A stretch of DNA of 11,778 nt from Pseudooctadecabacter sp. Its GTDB lineage: Bacteria; Pseudomonadota; Alphaproteobacteria; Rhodobacterales; Rhodobacteraceae. Both the position numbers and the translations under genes were made by a program. The notes beneath the pieces were generated by a model. It ran no database searches, was not told the DNA's origin, and saw only the letters and a list, made by a program, of their open reading frames with translations. The first letter of the stretch is position 1. Every line of letters begins with the position of its first letter. Shown here piece after piece: positions 6,405 to 11,778 of this stretch. The stretch spans positions 1-11,778 of the forward strand of contig JAHDFG010000042.1 of NCBI GenBank assembly GCA_020628265.1. Direction: 5' to 3'.

Positions 6405-7736
6405 ATGGCCATCCGCCATCTCAAAACCGCCCGTTCCGAAGAAGCCCGCGCCGAGGATGACGCAAAGACGAAGCACATCGTCGAAGCCGCATTGAAAGAG
6501 ATCGAACAGGACGGGGACGCCGCCGTGCGCCGCATGTCCAACCAGTTCGACAGCTATGACCGTGAAAGCTACCGCCTGACCGACGCCGAAATTCAGGCGC
6601 TGGTCGCCAAGGTCTCTCCGCAGGACATGGCCGACATCAAATTCGCCCAAGAACAAGTGCGGGTCTTTGCCCAGCACCAGCGGGACTCCATGCTGGATAT
6701 CGAAGTCGAGACCATGCCCGGCGTGATCCTTGGGCACAAAAACATCCCCGTGCAATCCGTCGGCTGCTACGTCCCGGGCGGCAAGTTTCCGATGGTGGCC
6801 TCGGCCCATATGTCGGTCGCCACGGCCTCGGTTGCGGGTGTGCCGCGCATCATCGCCTGCACCCCGCCTTTCAAGGGTGAACCGAACCCCGCCGTCATCG
6901 CCGCCATGCACCTTGGCGGCGCGCATGAGATTTACGTCATGGGCGGCATTCAGGCCATCGGTGCCATGGCCATCGGGACTGAGACCATTGATCCCGTCCA
7001 CATGCTGGTCGGCCCCGGCAACGCTTTCGTGGCCGAGGCCAAGCGCCAGCTGTTCGGCCGCGTCGGCATCGACCTGTTCGCCGGCCCAACCGAAACGATG
7101 GTCATCGCCGACGAGACCGCAGCGGATGGTGAACTTTGCGCCACCGACCTGCTGGGTCAGGCGGAGCACGGCTATAACTCGCCTGCCGTTCTGCTCACCA
7201 ATTCCGAAAAGCTGGCGGATGACACGCTGCGCGAAATCGACCGACTTCTTGACATAATCCCGACTGCAGACACCGCCCGCACCAGCTGGGAAGACTACGG
7301 TGAGGTTATCGTCTGCGACACCTATGACGAGATGCTTCAGGTCGCCGATGACATCGCATCCGAGCACGTGCAGGTCATGACCGACCGCGACGACTGGTTC
7401 CTCGAGAAGATGACCTGCTACGGCGCGCTGTTCCTTGGGCCGCGCACCAATGTGGCCAATGGCGACAAGGTCATCGGCACCAACCACACCCTGCCCACCA
7501 AGAAGGCTGGCCGCTACACCGGCGGCCTTTGGGTCGGCAAGTATCTGAAAACCCACAGCTATCAGAAGGTCACAACTGACGAGGCCGCAACTCTGATCGG
7601 CGAATACGGATCGCGCCTGTGCATGCTCGAAGGCTTCGTGGGCCATGCCGAGCAATGCAACATTCGCGTGCGCCGCTACGGCGGCATCAACGTCCCCTAC
7701 GGCGAAGGTGCCCCCTACCGCGAGGCTGCCGAGTGA
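6405..7736 (+). CDS. Histidinol dehydrogenase-family alcohol dehydrogenase, HpsN-like
   Basis: A 443-residue member of the HisD family of zinc- and NAD-dependent enzymes that oxidise a primary alcohol to a carboxylate in two steps. The zinc ligands are in place: Gln252 and His255 (GQAEHGYNSP), Asp354 (ANGDKVIGTNHTLPT) and His414 (LEGFVGHAE). The catalytic Glu320-His321 pair (SEHVQVM) is also present. The stretch TGGLWVGKYLKTHSYQ (372-387) resembles sulfopropanediol 3-dehydrogenase HpsN (TGGLSVHKYMK from recall) rather than the corresponding SPLGVYDF-type segment of true histidinol dehydrogenases. It is therefore probably a catabolic paralogue whose substrate is a small polar diol, perhaps the imported compound or the GMC product. 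The ribosome site AAAGGA lies 8 nt before the ATG, and the gap to the GMC gene is 14 nt. The substrate is not proven. Confidence 0.88.
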   Translation: MAIRHLKTARSEEARAEDDAKTKHIVEAALKEIEQDGDAAVRRMSNQFDSYDRESYRLTDAEIQALVAKVSPQDMADIKFAQEQVRVFAQHQRDSMLDIEVETMPGVILGHKNIPVQSVGCYVPGGKFPMVASAHMSVATASVAGVPRIIACTPPFKGEPNPAVIAAMHLGGAHEIYVMGGIQAIGAMAIGTETIDPVHMLVGPGNAFVAEAKRQLFGRVGIDLFAGPTETMVIADETAADGELCATDLLGQAEHGYNSPAVLLTNSEKLADDTLREIDRLLDIIPTADTARTSWEDYGEVIVCDTYDEMLQVADDIASEHVQVMTDRDDWFLEKMTCYGALFLGPRTNVANGDKVIGTNHTLPTKKAGRYTGGLWVGKYLKTHSYQKVTTDEAATLIGEYGSRLCMLEGFVGHAEQCNIRVRRYGGINVPYGEGAPYREAAE

Positions 7737-8398
7737 CCAAAGGACGGTTCAGACAGCGGCCAAAGACATACACCGCGCTTGAAGATTTCGGGCGCGTCAG
7801 GCTGTCGCGGCATTTCTACATGCGCGACTTCCTGTATTCCGAAGTCTCGAACTTCTTTGGCCGCCCCAACCTGCCGCACGATCCACAAGTGTGCATCGCT
7901 GCAGGTGAGGCGTTATGTCAAAACCTTCTTGATCCCATCGTGGATACCTTTGGGCCCATCGGTGTCCGGTCCTCCTATCGCTCGCCCGAATTGAACGCCT
8001 TCGGTTCGACCGAAATTCGCCCCCAGAAGATGGCTGCAAACTCCGCGAATTCCGGCGCGCACATCTGGGACGTCCGCACAAATGACGGCCGCATGGGGGC
8101 AACGGCCTGCATCGCGGTCCCGTGGTTTGCTGATCAATATGAACAGGGCCGCGACTGGCGCGACATGGCCGCATGGCTGCGTGAGTATCTGCCCTTTCAT
8201 GAGGCTTATTTCTTCCCCAAGCTCGCGGCCTTCAACCTCACATGGCTGGAACGCCCCGCTGGGGAAGCTCCGGCCAAACGGGTCCTCAGCTACATCGCGC
8301 CGAAGGGTCATTTGCGCGGCAATCCAGGCGATTGCAGCGACTTCCCGCCCTTCCGCGCCATCCAGTATCCCGCTTTGCCCAAAGGTTATGCCGCATGA
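7733..8398 (+). CDS. Peptidase M15-like protein of unknown role
   Basis: A 221-residue protein starting at a GTG (7733) that overlaps the preceding TGA, with GAGG 7 nt upstream. The in-frame extension upstream lies wholly inside the previous gene and is rejected. The middle, GPIGVRSSYRSPELN (74-88) followed by NSANSGAHIWD (103-113), resembles the 'S-Y-R-S-x-x-x-N ... S-x-H-x-x-x-x-x-D' core of M15/hedgehog-type zinc DD-peptidases, where His110 and Asp113 would be metal ligands. Yet the His-Asp spacing is shorter than usual, and near the expected last His the sequence reads AAFNLTWLERP (165-175) with Asn, so the metal site may be altered. The final part (186-221) contains YIAPKGHLRG and is less recognisable. 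No signal peptide or membrane segment is seen, which is odd for a cell-wall peptidase. Family assignment is tentative; it may have a non-peptidase role in this pathway. Confidence 0.75.
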   Translation: MTKGRFRQRPKTYTALEDFGRVRLSRHFYMRDFLYSEVSNFFGRPNLPHDPQVCIAAGEALCQNLLDPIVDTFGPIGVRSSYRSPELNAFGSTEIRPQKMAANSANSGAHIWDVRTNDGRMGATACIAVPWFADQYEQGRDWRDMAAWLREYLPFHEAYFFPKLAAFNLTWLERPAGEAPAKRVLSYIAPKGHLRGNPGDCSDFPPFRAIQYPALPKGYAA

Positions 8399-9432
8399 GC
8401 CTCCACCCCGCCTTGTCCGCCTATCAATCCAGCCTTGCGACGCTGGACAGCAGCAGCCGCACAGTTGTCGAGGCGACAGTCGCTTCCGATGCGACGCTTC
8501 ACCTGTGCCACCCGTTCGGAACCGTAGCAGGCGACGCCATGTGGGACACGCTCTATGCCCCTTTGCTGGCGGCCATGCCCGATCTGGAACGCCGCGACAT
8601 GATCACCCTGAAGGGCACCACGCCCGAAGGTCAGGATTGGGTTGGCTGCATGGGCAACTATATGGGAACGATGACTGCGCCGTGGGCGATCAATGGCCAT
8701 CTTGTCCCGCCCACCGGTCACCTGACCCACATGCGCTATCACGAGTTCTTCCGCATCAACGCAGGCAAGATCGTCGAGGCCCAGATCATCTGGGACATCC
8801 CAGAGGTTCTGATGCAGGCCGGTGCATGGCCCATGGCCCCGCAACTCGGCAAATATCTGTGCACCCCCGCGCCGATGACACAGGATGGTCTGACCGCAAC
8901 AGGTGACGGTCAGGCGACGATGGACCACGTCATCGCCATGCTGACGGACCTGTGCAAACACCCCGCTCAAGGCGGACCCGAAGTGATGAATCTGGAACGC
9001 TACTGGCACCCGCGGTTCAACTGGTACGGCCCCACCGGCATCGGCACCGCCCGCGGCATTGCGGGCTTTCGCAACTGGCACCAGATCCCCTTCCTGCGCG
9101 CCATGCCGGATCGCAAGCTGGATGCCATGGGGGATCTCATGTCCCATTGGTTCGGCGAGGGTGACTATGTCTGCGAAACCGGCTGGCCCAACATGCGCCT
9201 GACGCTGACAGATGACGGCTGGATGGGCATTGCACCTGCGGGCCGCGAGGTACTGCTGCGCAGCTTGGATTTCTGGCGCACGGAAGACGGGTTGATCCGT
9301 GAAAACTGGGTTCTGGTGGACTTGCTGGACCTCTACGCCCAATGCGGCGTAGACGTGCTGGCCCGCATGTCCGAATTCAACAAAGCCCGCTCAATCGGGC
9401 CGATCACATTACCCGAAAGCCAGTTCAAATGA
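8395..9432 (+). CDS. SnoaL-like protein with two tandem NTF2-fold domains
   Basis: A 345-residue protein in an ATGA overlap with the previous gene, with AAAGG 9 nt before the start. It looks like a duplication. Domain 1 (about 5-145) contains HLCHPFG, PLLAAMPDLERRD, then HEFFRINAGKIVEAQIIWD (116-134). Domain 2 (about 175-330) repeats the order: RYWHPRFNWYGP (202-213), then FLRAMPDRKLDAMGD (233-247), then LDFWRTEDGLIRENWVLVD (291-309). The 'F-R-x-x-x-G-x-I' strand followed by an acidic aromatic stretch is the usual SnoaL C-terminal hallmark. Such folds catalyse cyclisation, isomerisation, dehydration or epoxide opening, often with no cofactor; the reaction here is unknown. Single-domain members are about 130-150 residues, so this is roughly double length. 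The left-edge gene resembles its first domain. Confidence 0.85.
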   Translation: MSLHPALSAYQSSLATLDSSSRTVVEATVASDATLHLCHPFGTVAGDAMWDTLYAPLLAAMPDLERRDMITLKGTTPEGQDWVGCMGNYMGTMTAPWAINGHLVPPTGHLTHMRYHEFFRINAGKIVEAQIIWDIPEVLMQAGAWPMAPQLGKYLCTPAPMTQDGLTATGDGQATMDHVIAMLTDLCKHPAQGGPEVMNLERYWHPRFNWYGPTGIGTARGIAGFRNWHQIPFLRAMPDRKLDAMGDLMSHWFGEGDYVCETGWPNMRLTLTDDGWMGIAPAGREVLLRSLDFWRTEDGLIRENWVLVDLLDLYAQCGVDVLARMSEFNKARSIGPITLPESQFK

Positions 9433-10193
9433 CCCTCCCCCGCACCCCTTCCTTCCGCCTTGACGGCAAACGCGCCCTCGTCACCGGCGCCACGTCCGGC
9501 ATTGGCCTTGGCTGTGCGGTCGCCTTGGCTGAAGCTGGCGCGGAAGTCACGCTGGTCGCCAGAACAGCCGCCGCAGTGGAAGATCTGGCCCAGCAATTCA
9601 AAGCCGAAGGGTGGGAGGCCCACGCCCTGCCCCTCGACATCTCGGACATCAATACCGCCGAAGAGGCCGTGGCCGATGAGGGGCCCTTCGATATCTTGGT
9701 GAACTCCGCGGGCCTCGCCCGTCACAGCCCCGCGATCGAAACCGCCGAAGCGGATTACGACACCGTCACAGACCTCAATGTCAAAGCCGCCTACTTCCTG
9801 ACCCGCGCCGTGGCCAAAGGGCTGATCGCGGCCGGCAAACCCGGCAGCCTGATCAACATCTCCAGCCAGATGGGCCATGTGGGCGGCGTGGAACGGGCGG
9901 TCTACTGCGCCACAAAACATGCGCTTGAGGGGATGACCAAATCCATGGCCATCGAATGGGGACCGCACGGCATCCGCGTAAACACCCTCTGCCCCACCTT
10001 CATTCGGACGCCCTTGGGAGAACAGACCTTGGCGATCCCCGAACGTCGGGCCTGGATTGAAAGCATGATCAAACTGGGCCGCGTGGGCGAAGTCGAAGAC
10101 CTGATGGGCCCCGTGACCTTCCTCGCCTCCGATGCGGCGGCTCTGATCACCGGCACGTCCCTGCTGGTCGACGGCGGATGGACGGCAGATTGA
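9429..10193 (+). CDS. Short-chain dehydrogenase/reductase (classical SDR)
   Basis: A 254-residue classical SDR that interconverts a secondary alcohol and a ketone using a nicotinamide cofactor. TGATSGIG (19-26) binds the cofactor, NSAG (92-95) is the NNAG variant, and Asn117 (DLNVKAA), Ser146 (ISSQMG) and Y159-x-x-x-K163 (YCATK) form the catalytic tetrad. The C-terminus LLVDGGWTAD is typical. Arg45 (LVART) with no Asp at the end of the second strand hints at NADP(H), though this is not decisive. The ATG overlaps the stop of the preceding SnoaL gene (ATGA). Coupled translation with the GMC and HpsN-like enzymes suggests it acts on an intermediate of the same pathway. SDR family members cannot be assigned a substrate by sequence alone. 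Confidence 0.93.
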   Translation: MTLPRTPSFRLDGKRALVTGATSGIGLGCAVALAEAGAEVTLVARTAAAVEDLAQQFKAEGWEAHALPLDISDINTAEEAVADEGPFDILVNSAGLARHSPAIETAEADYDTVTDLNVKAAYFLTRAVAKGLIAAGKPGSLINISSQMGHVGGVERAVYCATKHALEGMTKSMAIEWGPHGIRVNTLCPTFIRTPLGEQTLAIPERRAWIESMIKLGRVGEVEDLMGPVTFLASDAAALITGTSLLVDGGWTAD

Positions 10194-10227
10194 TGCGCGC
10201 GCGGTCCATCATATCAAGGTGTCAGCC

Positions 10228-11241
10228 ATGACCCGCCGTGTCACATCCCTTCAGGTGGCGGAACTGGCGGGCGTCAGCCAGTCAGCCGTGAGCCGCGTGT
10301 TCTCCGGCGCATCCGCCAGCCCCGCGACCGTCGACAAGGTCAAGAAAGCAGCCGAAACCCTGGGCTACCGCCCCAACGTGCTGGCCCGCGCCATGATCAC
10401 GGGCAAAAGCCGGATCATCGGGTTGGTCGTGGCCTACCTCGACAACCAGTTCTACCCCGAAGCCCTTGAGAGGCTGTCCAACGCCCTGCAGGAAAAAGGC
10501 TATCACATCCTGATCTTCACCGTCCCCAACGCGACCGACGGGGTCGACAAGGTGGTGCAGGACCTCATGGATCATCAGGTCGAAGGGATCATCGCAGCCT
10601 CCGTCTCCATGTCATCGTCTTTGGCCGAGACCTGCGCCCGCGCTGGCATCCCAGTCGTGCTGTTCAACCGTGGCCAACCGGGCAGCGGCCTGTCCTCGGT
10701 CACTTCGGCCAATATCAAGGGCGGACGGATGGCAACGCAGGCCCTGATCGACGCGGGCCACAGCCGCATCGCCCACATCGCGGGCTGGGACGGATCACTA
10801 ACGGGACGCGAACGCCGCGAAGGGTTCGAGGCCGCGATGGCGGACGCGGACATGATCCCGTTTGCCATCGTGGACGGGATGTACAACCGCGACATCGCCG
10901 CACAATCGGCCCGACAACTGATGTCCGGCGACCTGCGCCCCGACGCCATCTTTGTCGGCAATGACCACATGGCCTTTGCCGTGATGGATGCCGTCCGCGG
11001 GATGGGATTCCAGATCCCGCAGGACGTCAGCATCATTGGCTACGACGACGTCCCACTGGCCTCATGGCCCGCCTATGACCTCACCACGGTGCGCCAGCCC
11101 GTCAACCGCATGGTCGAGGCCACCGTGACCACTCTGCTGTCGGCCATCAACGACACCGATCCCTACGCCGAAACCATCGAAATCGAGGGTCCGCTGATCC
11201 AGCGTGGCTCCTCAAGACCCCCAAAAGGACAGATGCAATGA
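10228..11241 (+). CDS. LacI-family transcriptional regulator
   Basis: A 337-residue regulator. The N-terminal helix-turn-helix, from residue 6 (TSLQVAELAGVSQSAVSRVF), is followed by YRPNVLARAM, whose hinge Leu52-Ala53 pair is the feature that inserts into a central CG step in family operators. A periplasmic-binding-protein-like effector domain (about 62-330) contains IIGLVVAYLDNQFYPE, PDAIFVGNDHMAFAVMD and SIIGYDDVPLASWP. It lacks the C-terminal tetramerisation tail of E. coli LacI, so it is probably a dimer. The start is the ATG at 10228 with AAGG 8 nt before it; the in-frame GTG at 10219 overlaps that ribosome site. It most likely represses both divergent promoters through O1 and O2, with a pathway metabolite as inducer, and would limit its own synthesis because it lies in the plus-strand operon. 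Confidence 0.93.
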   Translation: MTRRVTSLQVAELAGVSQSAVSRVFSGASASPATVDKVKKAAETLGYRPNVLARAMITGKSRIIGLVVAYLDNQFYPEALERLSNALQEKGYHILIFTVPNATDGVDKVVQDLMDHQVEGIIAASVSMSSSLAETCARAGIPVVLFNRGQPGSGLSSVTSANIKGGRMATQALIDAGHSRIAHIAGWDGSLTGRERREGFEAAMADADMIPFAIVDGMYNRDIAAQSARQLMSGDLRPDAIFVGNDHMAFAVMDAVRGMGFQIPQDVSIIGYDDVPLASWPAYDLTTVRQPVNRMVEATVTTLLSAINDTDPYAETIEIEGPLIQRGSSRPPKGQMQ

Positions 11242-11778
11242 AGGGCTTTTCGCAGAAGTTCAAAGACTTCCCCGACTATATCATAAAAATCACGAAAGAG
11301 ATCTGGGAAGAGCGCGGCGTCGGCACCTTGCACGACTATTATGCCAAGGACATCGTCGTGCGCTCCCCCATGGGCATCCAGCGGGGCAATGCTGCGGTGA
11401 TGGCATCGACCATGGCGACGATCAACGAATTCCCCGACCGCGAATTGCTTGGTGACGATGTGATCTGGTCGGATGATCCCGAGTTCGGCCTGCTCTCGTC
11501 CCACCGGCTGATTACACGCGCCACCCACACCCGCGACGGCCAGTTCGGCCCCGCCACCGGCAAGCCGTGGACCGTTCGCGTGATTGCCGATTGTGCGGCC
11601 AAGGAAAACACCATCTACGACGAATGGCTGGTGCGGGATTATGGTGGAATCGTCCGGCAGCTGGGGCTTGACCCGCGCGAATATGCGGCCACGCTGATTG
11701 AGGCCGAAGGCGGGCCAGAAAGTGCCAACCGCCCCTTTACCCCCGATCAGGACATCGACGGCGGGTACAATTCCAAAG
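11238..11778 (+). CDS. SnoaL-like polyketide cyclase-type protein (runs off right edge)
   Basis: An ATG overlapping the LacI-gene stop (ATGA), with AAGGA 8 nt upstream, opens 180 codons with no stop before the window edge. The protein starts MKGFSQKFKDFPDYIIKITK. It has the SnoaL-like elements LHDYYAKDIVVRSPMGIQRG (31-50), a central SDDPEFGLLSSHRLITRATH segment (78-97), and NTIYDEWLVRDYGGIVRQLG (124-143), where the acidic and aromatic residues of the last strand are expected near the pocket. The family covers cofactor-free isomerases, cyclases and hydrolases; the reaction is unknown. It belongs to a different SnoaL subgroup from the two-domain protein, sharing little beyond the fold pattern. 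Being translationally coupled to the regulator gene, it is part of the same operon, which therefore continues past the window. Confidence 0.85.
   Translation, partial: MKGFSQKFKDFPDYIIKITKEIWEERGVGTLHDYYAKDIVVRSPMGIQRGNAAVMASTMATINEFPDRELLGDDVIWSDDPEFGLLSSHRLITRATHTRDGQFGPATGKPWTVRVIADCAAKENTIYDEWLVRDYGGIVRQLGLDPREYAATLIEAEGGPESANRPFTPDQDIDGGYNSK

Noticed and set aside
6387..7655. A 422-codon open frame on the minus strand opposite the HpsN-like gene
   Set aside because: Composition (Gly, His, Asp and Val repeats) and lack of motifs mark it as a shadow of the well-supported plus-strand gene.
8386..9342. A 318-codon open frame on the minus strand opposite the two-domain SnoaL gene
   Set aside because: No domain and no plausible start signal; it is fully covered by the coupled plus-strand gene.
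6405..10193. The locus as a complete dihydroxypropanesulfonate (hps) degradation cluster
   Set aside because: Only the HisD-family enzyme, and loosely the SDR, recall hps genes. No sulfolactate lyase or TRAP transporter is present, and the GMC and SnoaL genes are not part of that pathway as I know it.
1..11778. CRISPR arrays, tRNA or rRNA genes, insertion sequences, phage genes
   Set aside because: No direct-repeat array, no tRNA-like cloverleaf, no transposase or integrase motifs, and no terminal repeats were seen; the window is almost entirely filled by the listed genes.

Overview
The window looks like chromosomal DNA from an alphaproteobacterium, most likely a marine Rhodobacteraceae (Roseobacter-type) strain. 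The basis is the moderately high GC, the tightly packed operon, the style of the ABC importer, and the closeness of the histidinol-dehydrogenase-like protein to the HpsN type known from Ruegeria. This is an inference from recall, not from a database search. It contains one complete divergent uptake-and-catabolism locus, cut at both edges inside SnoaL-like genes.

Minus strand, read from the centre leftward: a secreted solute-binding protein (3601-2357), a 115-bp gap with three hairpins, two CUT1-type ABC permeases (2241-1219 and 1214-327), a 100-bp gap with a perfect 23-bp dyad (283-305), and the N-terminal 75 codons of a SnoaL/NTF2-like protein that runs off the left edge.

Plus strand, read rightward: the MalK-type ATPase of the same importer (3853-4899), a GMC flavoprotein oxidoreductase (4903-6390), an HpsN-like member of the histidinol dehydrogenase family (6405-7736), a peptidase-M15-like protein (7733-8398), a protein with two SnoaL-like domains (8395-9432), an SDR oxidoreductase (9429-10193), a LacI-family regulator (10228-11241), and another SnoaL-like gene (11238 to the edge). 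Stop and start codons overlap or nearly abut along most of this strand, so it reads as a single transcription unit.

The 251-bp divergent control region (3602-3852) carries two 16-bp near-palindromes with a central CG and a shared consensus TTGCATACGTATGCAA, one at each predicted transcription start. Their centres are 147 bp apart, about 14 helical turns. They are the obvious binding sites for the LacI-type regulator encoded in the cluster.

In the proposed scheme the importer takes up a polar, probably sugar- or polyol-like compound. The GMC enzyme, the HpsN-like enzyme and the SDR oxidise its hydroxyl groups, and the SnoaL-fold proteins do isomerisation, dehydration or hydrolysis steps. I do not recognise this combination as a named pathway. 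The substrate is unknown, and a second regulator may act at the left edge through the 283-305 dyad.
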